From: Microbacterium flavum
Lineage (GTDB): Bacteria > Actinomycetota > Actinomycetes > Actinomycetales > Microbacteriaceae
NCBI RefSeq assembly: GCF_018717645.1
Contig: NZ_JAFLHG010000002.1
Location: 1 to 64,000, forward strand
Direction of reading: 5' to 3'
Length of the DNA stretch: 64,000 nt
Part shown: positions 1 through 7,590 of the stretch, piece by piece
Layout of the letters: each line of letters begins with the position of its first letter
Numbering within the stretch: the stretch's first letter is position 1
Notes under the pieces: model-generated
Told to the model about the DNA's origin: nothing
What the model saw: the letters and a program-made list of their open reading frames with translations, nothing else
Databases searched by the model: none
Made by a program: the position numbers and the translations under genes

Positions 1-2129
1 GCGCAGGCCGCCCCGGCGGCGGTGGCCGTCCCGGTGCTCCGTTCCAGCAGCGCCCCGGCGGCCCCGGTCGTCCCGGCGGTGCCGGCGGCTTCCAGCGCCC
101 GGGCGCACCCGGCGGAGCGCCCGGCGGGTTCGCCGGACGTCCCGGTGGTGGCGGCGGCCGCGGTCGCGGTCCCGGCGGAGGCACCGCGGGTGCCTTCGGC
201 AAGGGCGGCGGCAAGAGCAAGCAGCGCAAGTCGCGTCGGGCGAAGCGGCAGGAATTCGAGATGCGGGATGCGCCGGTCGTCGGCGGCGTCAACGTCTCGA
301 AGGGCAACGGCGAGATCATCCGCCTGCGTCGCGGCGCGTCGATCTCCGACTTCGCCGACAAGCTCGAGGCCATCCGCGGCTACACCGTGCAGCCCGGCAC
401 GCTCGTGACGATCCTCTTCAACCTCGGTGAGATGGCGACGGCGACCGAGTCTCTCGACGAGGCCACCTTCGAGGTGCTCGGCGCCGAGCTCGGCTACAAG
501 ATCGACATGGTCTCGCCCGAGGATGAGGACAAGGAGCTCCTCGAGGGCTTCGGTCTCGACCTCGAAGCGGAGCTGGAGGCGGAGAGCGAGGATGACCTCG
601 AGATCCGACCCCCCGTCGTCACCGTCATGGGTCACGTCGACCACGGTAAGACGCGTCTTCTCGACGCGATCCGCCAGACGAACGTCGTGGCAGGCGAGGC
701 CGGTGGCATCACCCAGCACATCGGCGCCTACCAGGTGTGGACCGAGCACGAGGGCATCGAGCGCGCCATCACCTTCATCGACACCCCGGGTCACGAGGCG
801 TTCACCGCGATGCGTGCCCGTGGTGCGCAGGTGACCGACATCGCGATCCTCGTGGTCGCCGCCGACGACGGCATCATGCCCCAGACGGTGGAGGCCCTGA
901 ACCACGCCCAGGCGGCGAACGTGCCGATCGTGGTCGCGGTCAACAAGGTCGACAAGCCCGAGGCGAACCCCGCGAAGGTCCGTCAGCAGCTCACCGAGTA
1001 CGGCCTGGTCGCCGAGGAGTACGGCGGCGACGTCATGTTCGTCGACGTCTCCGCGCGTCAGAACATCGGCATCCAGGACCTGCTGGATGCGGTGCTCCTC
1101 ACCGCCGATGCGGGCCTGGACCTCACGGCCAACCCGAACAAGGCAGCCCGCGGTGTCGCGATCGAAGCGAAGCTCGACAAGGGTCGCGGTTCGGTCGCCA
1201 CGGTGCTGATCCAGTCCGGAACGCTGCGCGTCGGCGACGCGATCGTCGCCGGCACGGCCTATGGGCGCGTGCGTGCGATGGTCGACGAGAACGGCGATGC
1301 GGTCGAGGAGGCCTGGCCGTCGCGTCCGGTTCAGGTGCAGGGACTCAACTCGGTTCCCCGCGCCGGTGACACCTTCATCGTCACCGAGGAGGACCGTCTC
1401 GCCCGCCAGATCGCCGAGAAGCGCGAGGCCGCCGAGCGCAACGCCCAGCTGGCCAAGGCCCGCAAGCGCATCTCGCTCGAGGACTTCACCCGTGCTCTGG
1501 AAGAGGGCAAGGTCGAGTCGCTCAACCTCATCATCAAGGGTGACGTCTCCGGTGCCGTCGAGGCGCTGGAGGAGTCGCTCCTGAAGATCGAGGTCGATGA
1601 CTCGGTCCAGCTGCGGATCATCCACCGCGGCGTCGGTGCGATCACCGAGTCGGACATCAACCTGGCCACGATCGACAACGCGATCGTGATCGGCTTCAAC
1701 GTCCGCCCCGACACGAAGGCGCGCGAGCGCGCCGCCCGCGAGGGTGTGGACGTCCGGTTCTACTCGGTCATCTACAACGCGATCGACGACGTCGAGCAGT
1801 CGCTCAAGGGCCTGCTCAAGCCGGAGTTCGAAGAGAAGCAGTCCGGTGTCGCCGAGATCCGCGAGGTGTTCCGCTCCTCGAAGTTCGGCAACATCGCCGG
1901 TGTCATCGTCCGATCCGGTACGATCACGCGCAACGCCAAGGCGCGCGTCATCCGCGACGGCGTGGTCCTGGCAGACGGTCTGGCGATCGAGTCGCTGCGC
2001 CGCTTCAAGGACGACGTCACCGAGGTCCGCACGGACTTCGAGGCCGGTATCGGTCTGGGCAAGTTCAACGACATCCAGATCGGCGACGAGATCGAGACGA
2101 CCGAGATGGTGGAGAAGCCTCGCGGCTGA
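1..2129 (+). CDS. infB: Translation initiation factor IF-2, 5'-truncated by window edge
   Basis: IF-2 is the GTPase that brings initiator tRNA to the 30S subunit. The frame is open from base 3, so the start lies outside the window; 708 residues are visible. The first 60-odd residues are a Gly/Pro/Arg-rich low-complexity tract ending in a basic patch, typical of the long N-terminal region of actinobacterial IF-2. Then comes the conserved IF2 N-domain and the GTPase domain: P-loop GHVDHGKT at 630-653, DTPGHEAF near 780, NKVD at 942-953. Domains II to IV follow, ending in [17 protein letters not shown]. It sits 72 bases before rbfA, the usual order. Identification is certain; only the N-terminus is missing. 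Confidence 0.98.
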   Translation, partial: AGRPGGGGRPGAPFQQRPGGPGRPGGAGGFQRPGAPGGAPGGFAGRPGGGGGRGRGPGGGTAGAFGKGGGKSKQRKSRRAKRQEFEMRDAPVVGGVNVSKGNGEIIRLRRGASISDFADKLEAIRGYTVQPGTLVTILFNLGEMATATESLDEATFEVLGAELGYKIDMVSPEDEDKELLEGFGLDLEAELEAESEDDLEIRPPVVTVMGHVDHGKTRLLDAIRQTNVVAGEAGGITQHIGAYQVWTEHEGIERAITFIDTPGHEAFTAMRARGAQVTDIAILVVAADDGIMPQTVEALNHAQAANVPIVVAVNKVDKPEANPAKVRQQLTEYGLVAEEYGGDVMFVDVSARQNIGIQDLLDAVLLTADAGLDLTANPNKAARGVAIEAKLDKGRGSVATVLIQSGTLRVGDAIVAGTAYGRVRAMVDENGDAVEEAWPSRPVQVQGLNSVPRAGDTFIVTEEDRLARQIAEKREAAERNAQLAKARKRISLEDFTRALEEGKVESLNLIIKGDVSGAVEALEESLLKIEVDDSVQLRIIHRGVGAITESDINLATIDNAIVIGFNVRPDTKARERAAREGVDVRFYSVIYNAIDDVEQSLKGLLKPEFEEKQSGVAEIREVFRSSKFGNIAGVIVRSGTITRNAKARVIRDGVVLADGLAIESLRRFKDDVTEVRTDFEAGIGLGKFNDIQIGDEIETTEMVEKPRG

Positions 2130-2201
2130 TCCGCGCCCTCGGTGAGGGGCGCTCCGGGAGAAGTCCCGGGCGCCCCTCACGCACACCCGAAGGAGATTCA
2201 G

Positions 2202-2639
2202 ATGGCATCCGAACGTCAGGCTCGCATGTCGGACCGCATCCGCGTGCTCATCGCGGAGCGCCTCGAGAAGGGGCTGCGCGACCCGCGACTGGGCTTCGTG
2301 ACGATCACCGACGTGCGCGTCACCGGTGACCTGCAGCACGCGTCGGTGTTCTACACCGTGTACGGCGACGACCAGGCGCGCGCCGACTCCGCTGCTGCGC
2401 TGAAGGCGGCGACCGGCATGATCCGCAGCGAGGTCGGCAAGCAGCTCGGGGTGCGGCTGACACCGTCGCTCGAGTTCATCCCGGACGCGCTGCCCGAGAA
2501 CGCGGGCCACATCGCCGACCTGCTGCGAGAGGCGCGTGAGCGCGATCAGGCCGTCGCAGGTCTCGCCTCGACCGCGAGCTACGCGGGCGAGGCCGACCCG
2601 TACGTCAAGCCCCGCGAGCTCGACGCCGACGAGGACTGA
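2202..2639 (+). CDS. rbfA: 30S ribosome-binding factor A
   Basis: RbfA is a small KH-like protein that binds the 30S subunit late in maturation and at low temperature, acting on the 16S 5' helix. The product is 145 residues, a normal length. It carries the family opening (RMSDRIRVLIAERL), the DPRLGFVTITDVRVTGDLQHASV strand-turn segment and RLTPSLEFIPD. I chose ATG 2202 because GAAGGAG lies just upstream at 2189-2195; a longer in-frame reading from 2142 would start inside the infB spacer. It follows infB on the same strand and is probably cotranscribed. The C-terminal tail after about residue 120 is acidic and variable, as in other actinobacteria. Confidence 0.96.
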   Translation: MASERQARMSDRIRVLIAERLEKGLRDPRLGFVTITDVRVTGDLQHASVFYTVYGDDQARADSAAALKAATGMIRSEVGKQLGVRLTPSLEFIPDALPENAGHIADLLREARERDQAVAGLASTASYAGEADPYVKPRELDADED

Positions 2640-2740
2640 GAGCACGCAGTTCGCCGGGCCGGTGCCCGCGGCAAGCGCCCCCGGACGCTGTCGCGAGGAA
2701 GGTCCTATCCCGATGCGTACGGCCGAGCGAGGCGTACGCC

Positions 2741-3607
2741 CTAGCGAGGCAGACGGAGCGTTCCTCCGGAGGCCTCGATGAGGCCGTCGGCGACGAGCGA
2801 GTCGATCGCGCGGTCACGTTGCGCGCGGTCGGCCAGGTCGGACGCCACGGCCTCCTCGGGGAGCTCGTGCGTCGGCGCATGGCGCAACGCCCGGAGGATC
2901 GCTCCGCGTGCCTGGCGGTCGCTGCCCTCGTAGCGCGCCTGCCTCCGTCGCCCGTCGCCCGTGTCGGGGTAGCTGGCGGCGCGCCACGCGCACGCGTGCG
3001 CGATGGGGCATGCCTCGCAGCGCGGTGCGCGGGCGGTGCAGACGACGGCGCCGAGCTCCATTGCGGCCGCGTTGACGATGGCGGCCTCCGCCTGGTCTTC
3101 GGGGAGGAGCGCGGCCATCGTCGCGAGGTCGCCCTTGGACGGCGCGCCCGGCTGCGACCGTCCCTCGAGCGCACGCGCGAGGACGCGGCGGGTGTTGGTG
3201 TCGACGACGGGGTGCCGATCGCCGTAGGCGAAGACGGCGACGGCTCGCGCCGTGTAATCCCCGATCCCGGTCAGCGCGAGGAGGTCCTCGACACGGCGCG
3301 GGACGATCCCCTCGTGCCGATCGCGGATCTCCACGGCCGCACGATGGAGCCACAAGGCGCGACGCGGGTAGCCGAGGTTCGCCCACTGCGCGACGGCGGC
3401 AGCCGGCGCGTCGCCGGCGAGCGCGGTCGGCGTCGGCCATCGCTCCAGCCACGCCGCCAGGTGGGGGATCACCCGATTCACGGGCGTCTGCTGGAGCATG
3501 AACTCGCTCACGAGGGTGCCCCACGCCGAGAACCCCGGCGCGCGCCAGGGCAGGTCGCGTGCGTTGCTCCGAAACCACGCGATGAGCGGGGCGGCGAGGT
3601 CGGGCAT
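2741..3607 (-). CDS. mutY: A/G-specific adenine glycosylase MutY
   Basis: MutY removes adenine mispaired with 8-oxoguanine in base excision repair. The 288-residue product has the HhH-GPD fold: catalytic Glu in SEFMLQQTPV (about residue 35), the helix-hairpin-helix LTGIGDYTA (about 112-120), and catalytic Asp in VVDTNTRRV (about 136). The [4Fe-4S] cluster cysteines follow in the spacing C-x6-C-x2-C-x5-C (about 190-206). The C-terminal MutT-like domain of E. coli MutY is absent, as is common in actinobacteria. Two starts adjoin, GTG 3610 and ATG 3607. I prefer ATG because a TAGGCT -10 box (3614-3619) lies exactly 6 bases away, the leaderless spacing seen across this window. Confidence 0.93.
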   Translation of the reverse strand: MPDLAAPLIAWFRSNARDLPWRAPGFSAWGTLVSEFMLQQTPVNRVIPHLAAWLERWPTPTALAGDAPAAAVAQWANLGYPRRALWLHRAAVEIRDRHEGIVPRRVEDLLALTGIGDYTARAVAVFAYGDRHPVVDTNTRRVLARALEGRSQPGAPSKGDLATMAALLPEDQAEAAIVNAAAMELGAVVCTARAPRCEACPIAHACAWRAASYPDTGDGRRRQARYEGSDRQARGAILRALRHAPTHELPEEAVASDLADRAQRDRAIDSLVADGLIEASGGTLRLPR

Positions 3608-3766
3608 CACGCCAGCCTAGGGCGCGGCGCGCGTACCGTTCGCAGGACGAACGCCGCCACTCTCGAGCTGCGCCCGCGGAAACCCGTCCGGTGGCCGCGC
3701 TCCGGACCCCGACGGTCCTGCATACGGTACGCATGCGGCCGCTGCGCGCCCGCTTAGGCTTGAGAG

Positions 3767-4690
3767 GTGCCCGAGAACACCGCCGCGATCGCACCATCGC
3801 CGAACGGCATCCTGCTCGTCGACAAGCCCGGGGGAGTCACGAGCCACGACATCGTGGCCCGTGCGCGCCGCGCGCTGGGCACCAGGAAGGTCGGCCACGC
3901 CGGCACCCTCGACCCGATGGCGACGGGGCTGCTCGTCCTCGGTGTCGGTCCCGCAACCCGCCTGCTGACCTTCGTCGTCGGCCTCGACAAGACCTACGAG
4001 GCCACCATCAGGCTCGGCGTGACCACCGACTCCGACGATGCCGACGGGACCCCGACGGCGACGGCGGACCCCGCGGTGCTCGCCGCTGCGTCCGACGCGC
4101 AGATCGCCGCCGGGGTCGCGGCGCTCACGGGTGACATCTCCCAGGTGCCGTCCACGGTCTCCGCGATCAAAGTGGACGGCAAGCGCGCGTACGACCTCGC
4201 CCGTGCCGGCGAGGTCGTGGAGCTGAAGGCCCGCGCGGTGACGGTCGGGCGGTTCGATGTCCTGGCCACCCGCCGCACGGTCGGCGCGATCGATCTCGAT
4301 GTCGTCGTCGACTGCACGAGCGGCACCTACATCCGCGCCCTGGCCCGCGACCTCGGCGCGGGCCTCGGGATCGGCGGGCACCTGACCGCCCTCCGTCGCA
4401 CCCGCATCGGTCCGTTCTCCGTGGCGGATGCCGCAGAGCTCGCCCCGGGCGCCGCCCTCGCCTCGCCGGCTCACGTCGCGAGCGAGGTCCTCGGGGCCCT
4501 GCCGGTCACGGCCGACGAGGCGCGCGACCTCCGCCACGGCAAGCGTCTGCTCGGCGCCGCCCCTCGGCTGGAGGGACTGGCGACGGCGACTCCGGCGGCG
4601 ATCGACCCGGAGGGCCGGCTGATCGGCATCCTCGAGCGCCGCGGCGCCGACCTGAAGAGCGCCATGAACATGGCGCAGGAGCAGTCATGA
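3767..4690 (+). CDS. truB: tRNA pseudouridine(55) synthase TruB
   Basis: TruB isomerises U55 to pseudouridine in the T-arm of tRNAs. The 307-residue protein carries the catalytic motif GHAGTLDPMATG with the nucleophilic Asp at about residue 49, plus the KTYEATIRLG and SGTYIRALARDLG segments of the family. The start is GTG 3767. It has no separate ribosome binding site, but TAGGCT at 3755-3760 is exactly 6 bases upstream, so the message is probably leaderless. The stop overlaps the next gene by ATGA (4687-4690), indicating translational coupling with the two small membrane proteins and ribF downstream. In many bacteria truB and ribF are neighbours in this way. Confidence 0.96.
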   Translation: MPENTAAIAPSPNGILLVDKPGGVTSHDIVARARRALGTRKVGHAGTLDPMATGLLVLGVGPATRLLTFVVGLDKTYEATIRLGVTTDSDDADGTPTATADPAVLAAASDAQIAAGVAALTGDISQVPSTVSAIKVDGKRAYDLARAGEVVELKARAVTVGRFDVLATRRTVGAIDLDVVVDCTSGTYIRALARDLGAGLGIGGHLTALRRTRIGPFSVADAAELAPGAALASPAHVASEVLGALPVTADEARDLRHGKRLLGAAPRLEGLATATPAAIDPEGRLIGILERRGADLKSAMNMAQEQS

Positions 4691-5055
4691 TCTGGTGGTT
4701 CGCGATCGCCCAGGTCGTCGTCGCGGTCGTCGTCGGCGTCGTCGCGGTCGTCGCCGGGCTCGCGGGGCGCCGCCCCGGCGATGTGACCGTGGGGGGGATG
4801 GCTCTCCTTCTCCTCCTTCTCGTCGTGCAGGTGGTCATCGCGATCGTCGCGCCGTTCGCAGGCAACCCGCCGGTGGGGAGCGCGTTGGAGTTCTGGGTGT
4901 ATCTCGTCTCCGCAGTCCTCCTCCCGCCCGCCGCGGTGTTCTGGGCGCTCCTCGAACGCAGCCGCTGGAGCACCGTGATCATGGGCATCGCAGCGCTCGC
5001 GGTCGCCGTCATGGTCTGGCGCATGGAGGTCATCTGGACAACGCCGGCGCTCTGA
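4687..5055 (+). CDS. Small integral membrane protein of unknown function
   Basis: The 122-residue product starts at an ATGA overlap with truB, so it is probably translated by termination-reinitiation. Its sequence is almost entirely hydrophobic: Val/Ala-rich segments at about residues 5-27, 38-58, 68-88 and 96-112 predict four membrane helices. The short loop after the first helix is basic. I recognise no catalytic motif or named family. The position between truB and ribF suggests it is a lineage-specific passenger of the operon rather than a dedicated RNA or flavin enzyme. Codon use matches the neighbours, so I see no sign of recent transfer. Confidence 0.8.
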   Translation: MIWWFAIAQVVVAVVVGVVAVVAGLAGRRPGDVTVGGMALLLLLLVVQVVIAIVAPFAGNPPVGSALEFWVYLVSAVLLPPAAVFWALLERSRWSTVIMGIAALAVAVMVWRMEVIWTTPAL

Positions 5056-5079
5056 GCGCCCGCCTATCATTGAGAGGTC

Positions 5080-5535
5080 ATGTCGCCCACCTCTCGAACC
5101 CGCATGACCGGCATCGGCCGGGTCCTCGTGGTCGTCTACGCGATCATGGCTCTGGCGGCGACGGGACGTTCGCTCGTGCAGATCGTCGAGGACTTCGCGA
5201 ACGCCCCGCTGGCGTACTCCCTGTCCGCGGCATCCGCCATCGTCTACATCGTCGCGACGGTCGCGCTGGTGCGCTCGGGCAGCGGTGGGTGGTACGTCGT
5301 GGCGTGGGTCGCGATCCTCTTCGAGCTCGTGGGGGTCCTCGTCGTGGGCACCCTGAGCCTCACGCACCCCGATCTCTTCTCGCACGACGCGACCGTCTGG
5401 TCGGGCTTCGGCTACGGCTACTTCTGGGTCCCGCTGGTGCTCCCGTTCGTCGGACTGTGGTGGCTCGTCCGCCATCGGGACGGCATTCCCGAGCCTGAGG
5501 TGCCTCAGGCCGTCATCGAAGGGTCTCAGTGGTGA
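5080..5535 (+). CDS. Four-helix membrane protein of unknown function
   Basis: The 151-residue product has hydrophobic segments at about residues 11-30, 44-62, 71-92 and 108-128, predicting four transmembrane helices, and a short charged C-terminus. No family motif is recognised. ATG 5080 lies 9 bases after a TATCAT -10-like hexamer (5065-5070), so the gene may have its own promoter as well as read-through from truB. Its stop overlaps the start of ribF (TGA 5533-5535 against GTG 5529 or 5532), pointing to coupled translation. Together with the preceding gene it forms a pair of small membrane proteins inserted between truB and ribF. Confidence 0.8.
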   Translation: MSPTSRTRMTGIGRVLVVVYAIMALAATGRSLVQIVEDFANAPLAYSLSAASAIVYIVATVALVRSGSGGWYVVAWVAILFELVGVLVVGTLSLTHPDLFSHDATVWSGFGYGYFWVPLVLPFVGLWWLVRHRDGIPEPEVPQAVIEGSQW

Positions 5536-6500
5536 TCGCGTTCCATTCACCGGCCGACGTGCCTGCGGGCTTCGGGCCGAGCGTCGTCGTGATCGGGAAG
5601 TTCGACGGCGTCCATTCGGGTCACCGGGCGGTCATCGATCGCGCCCGGGTGACGGCCGCTGATGCCGGTGCCCGCGTGGTCGCGGTCACGTTCGACCGCA
5701 ACCCGCTGAGCCTGCTGCGACCGGAGCTCTGCCCCGAACCGCTCTCGAGCATCGATCAGAAGCTCGACCAGCTGGCGGATGCCGGGGTCGACGCGACCCT
5801 CGTGCTGCGCTTCGATGAGAGCCTGGCGGGCCTCGAGCCCCGCGCCTTCGTCGAGCACATGCTCGTCGACGCGCTCGGAGTCGTGACCGTCATGGTCGGC
5901 GACGACTTCCGCTTCGGTCGCGGGGGAGCGGGCGACCCCGCCCTCCTCGAGGAGCTCGGCGCGCAGTACGGCTTCGTCGTCGACGTGGTCGGCGACGTGC
6001 AGGGCGGCGGGCGTCGCGTCTCGTCGACCTGGGTGCGCGACCTTCTCTCCGCCGGCGACGTCGAGGGAGCCGCGCGACTCCTGGGCCGACCGCACGCGGT
6101 CGAGGGCGAGGTCGTGCACGGTCTGAAGCGCGGACGCGAGCTCGGCTTCCCGACGGCGAACCTCGAGCCAGATGCGGAGGGGTTCATCCCCGCGGACGGC
6201 GTCTACGCCGGGTGGCTCGTGGATCTCGGGTCGTCGGCCGGGCGGACGGATGCCGCAGCCGCGGTCACCCGTTACCCGGCCGCGATCTCCATCGGGACGA
6301 ATCCGACCTTCGATGACGTCGACCGCCGCCAGGTGGAGGCGTATGTGTTGGACGAGACCGACCTCGATCTCTACGGCCATCACGTGCAGGTGCAGTTCAC
6401 GCACCGTATCCGCGGGATGGTGGCCTTCGAGGGCATCGAGAAGCTGATCGCACAGATGGCCGAGGATGTCGAGAGCGTCCGGCGCTCGCTGCGGGCCTGA
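5529..6500 (+). CDS. ribF: Bifunctional riboflavin kinase / FAD synthetase
   Basis: RibF phosphorylates riboflavin to FMN and adenylates FMN to FAD. The 323-residue protein has the nucleotidyltransferase domain first (about 18-190), with GKFDGVHSGHR as the adenylyltransferase signature and VGDDFRFGRGGAGD, then SSTWVRDLLSAGDV. The riboflavin kinase domain follows from about 195, with GRELGFPTANL and GVYAGW. GTG occurs at both 5529 and 5532; the second gives a classic GTGA overlap with the upstream stop and may be the true start. An 8-bp inverted repeat follows between it and the convergent deoC. No FMN riboswitch is apparent. Identification is firm from both domains. Confidence 0.95.
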   Translation: MVIAFHSPADVPAGFGPSVVVIGKFDGVHSGHRAVIDRARVTAADAGARVVAVTFDRNPLSLLRPELCPEPLSSIDQKLDQLADAGVDATLVLRFDESLAGLEPRAFVEHMLVDALGVVTVMVGDDFRFGRGGAGDPALLEELGAQYGFVVDVVGDVQGGGRRVSSTWVRDLLSAGDVEGAARLLGRPHAVEGEVVHGLKRGRELGFPTANLEPDAEGFIPADGVYAGWLVDLGSSAGRTDAAAAVTRYPAAISIGTNPTFDDVDRRQVEAYVLDETDLDLYGHHVQVQFTHRIRGMVAFEGIEKLIAQMAEDVESVRRSLRA

Positions 6501-6534
6501 CGGCCGCTTCTGAGGTCAGCGGCGGCAGCGGCCG
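6501..6534. terminator. Inverted repeat between convergent ribF and deoC
   Basis: CGGCCGCT at 6501-6508 pairs with AGCGGCCG at 6527-6534 across an 18-base loop. It lies directly after the ribF stop and before the deoC stop on the other strand. A bidirectional terminator is the likely role. There is no T-tract, as is usual in high-GC genomes, so confidence is moderate. Confidence 0.45.
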
Positions 6535-6540
6535 CTCCGC

Positions 6541-7263
6541 TCAGTAGGAGGCGGCGTCGACAGCGCCGGTGGACTCCTCGCCGGCATCCACCCGCCGAGC
6601 CTCACCCAGGATGACCGCGCTGCCGCTCGTGCCGAGGCGCGTCGCGCCGGCATCGAGCATCGCGAGCGCGTCCGCATAGCTGCGCACGCCGCCCGACGCC
6701 TTCACCTGCACGCCGTCGCCCACGTTCTCGCCCATGAGGCGGACGTGCGCGGCGGTCGCGCCACCGCCGGCGAAGCCGGTCGAGGTCTTGACGAAGTCGG
6801 CGCCGCCGCGCTCGGTGAGGCGGCTGCCGCGGGCGATCTGCTCGTCATCGAGAAGGGCGGTCTCGAGGATGACCTTGGTGACATGGCCGGATGCCGCCTC
6901 GACGACCGCGGCGATGTCCTGGACGACCTCGTCGTCGAACTCGGCGCCCGAGCGCAGGCGGCCGATGTTGATGACCATGTCGAACTCGGTGGCCCCGTCC
7001 GCGAGCGCCTGACGCACTTCGGCGACCTTGGCGGCGGTGGAGGTCGTCCCGTGCGGGAATCCGATGACGGTGCCGACGGCGACGCCGGTGCCCTCGAGGC
7101 GATGGACCGCGTACGCGATGTCGCTCGGGCGCACGCAGACGCTGAAGACCTTCCACTCAGCCGCGATGTCGAGCTCGGCGTCGACGTCGACGCGAGTCAG
7201 TTCGGGCTTCAGGATCGCGTGGTCGATGGTGGCCGCGAGGGAGCGTTCAGTGATGCGGGACAT
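6541..7263 (-). CDS. deoC: Deoxyribose-phosphate aldolase
   Basis: DeoC splits 2-deoxyribose 5-phosphate into acetaldehyde and glyceraldehyde 3-phosphate in deoxynucleoside catabolism. The 240-residue protein has TIDHAILKP near the N-terminus, EFDMVINIG (about 93-101), the Schiff-base lysine in DFVKTSTGF (about residue 159) and the assisting lysine in VKASGGVR (about residue 188). ATG 7263 is preceded by TAGGCT (7270-7275) at exactly 6 bases, a leaderless arrangement. It is transcribed divergently from the copper operon; the two promoters are only about 25 bases apart, so CsoR-type control of copZ could affect it. No other deo gene is adjacent. Confidence 0.96.
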   Translation of the reverse strand: MSRITERSLAATIDHAILKPELTRVDVDAELDIAAEWKVFSVCVRPSDIAYAVHRLEGTGVAVGTVIGFPHGTTSTAAKVAEVRQALADGATEFDMVINIGRLRSGAEFDDEVVQDIAAVVEAASGHVTKVILETALLDDEQIARGSRLTERGGADFVKTSTGFAGGGATAAHVRLMGENVGDGVQVKASGGVRSYADALAMLDAGATRLGTSGSAVILGEARRVDAGEESTGAVDAASY

Positions 7264-7284
7264 GCCTCCAGCCTATGTCCGGGA

Positions 7285-7301
7285 ATACCCCAGGGGGGTA
7301 T
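7285..7301. promoter_or_regulatory. CsoR-like copper operator upstream of copZ-copA
   Basis: ATACCCC (7285-7291), spacer AGG, GGGGTAT (7295-7301) form a perfect 7-bp inverted repeat. The ATACCCC/GGGGTAT arms match the G-tract type operators bound by the Cu(I) repressor CsoR in Gram-positive bacteria. The right arm runs into TATCAT (7299-7304), a possible -10 box, so bound repressor would block the promoter. No csoR gene is visible in the window, so the regulator must be encoded elsewhere. Confidence 0.75.
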
Positions 7302-7347
7302 CATGTTCGGTGTGGAGAGGGCACCCAACCGCACACGAGGAGCGAAC

Positions 7348-7590
7348 ATGACGAACGAGGCCACCACTCCGGCAGCAGCCGGCGCCCAGACCTTCCAGGT
7401 CGAGGGGATGACGTGCGCGCACTGCGCCGGGGCCGTCGAGCGGGAAGTGCGCCGCGTCGACGGCGTGACCGACGTGCGCGTGGATGTGGGCGCCGGCGAC
7501 GTCACCGTGACTTCCTCGGATGGCGTGCCCGAAGCGGCGATCGCGGCGGCCGTCGACGAGGCCGGCTACACCCTGGTCGGCTCCCGATGA
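7348..7590 (+). CDS. copZ: Copper chaperone CopZ
   Basis: CopZ is a soluble Cu(I) carrier that delivers copper to CopA and to CsoR. The 80-residue protein is one heavy-metal-associated (HMA) domain: VEGMTCAHCAGAVEREV gives the metal-binding pair at about residues 23 and 26, followed by the usual ferredoxin-like fold ending VDEAGYTL. ATG 7348 is preceded by CGAGGAG. It lies behind a CsoR-like operator and its stop overlaps the copA start by ATGA, so the pair is an operon with coupled translation. A longer in-frame reading exists upstream, but the operator and ribosome site place the start here. Confidence 0.93.
   Translation: MTNEATTPAAAGAQTFQVEGMTCAHCAGAVEREVRRVDGVTDVRVDVGAGDVTVTSSDGVPEAAIAAAVDEAGYTLVGSR

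Noticed and set aside
3611..3766. Small gene between mutY and truB
   Set aside because: Frames here are short and overlap the divergent -10 boxes of both genes.
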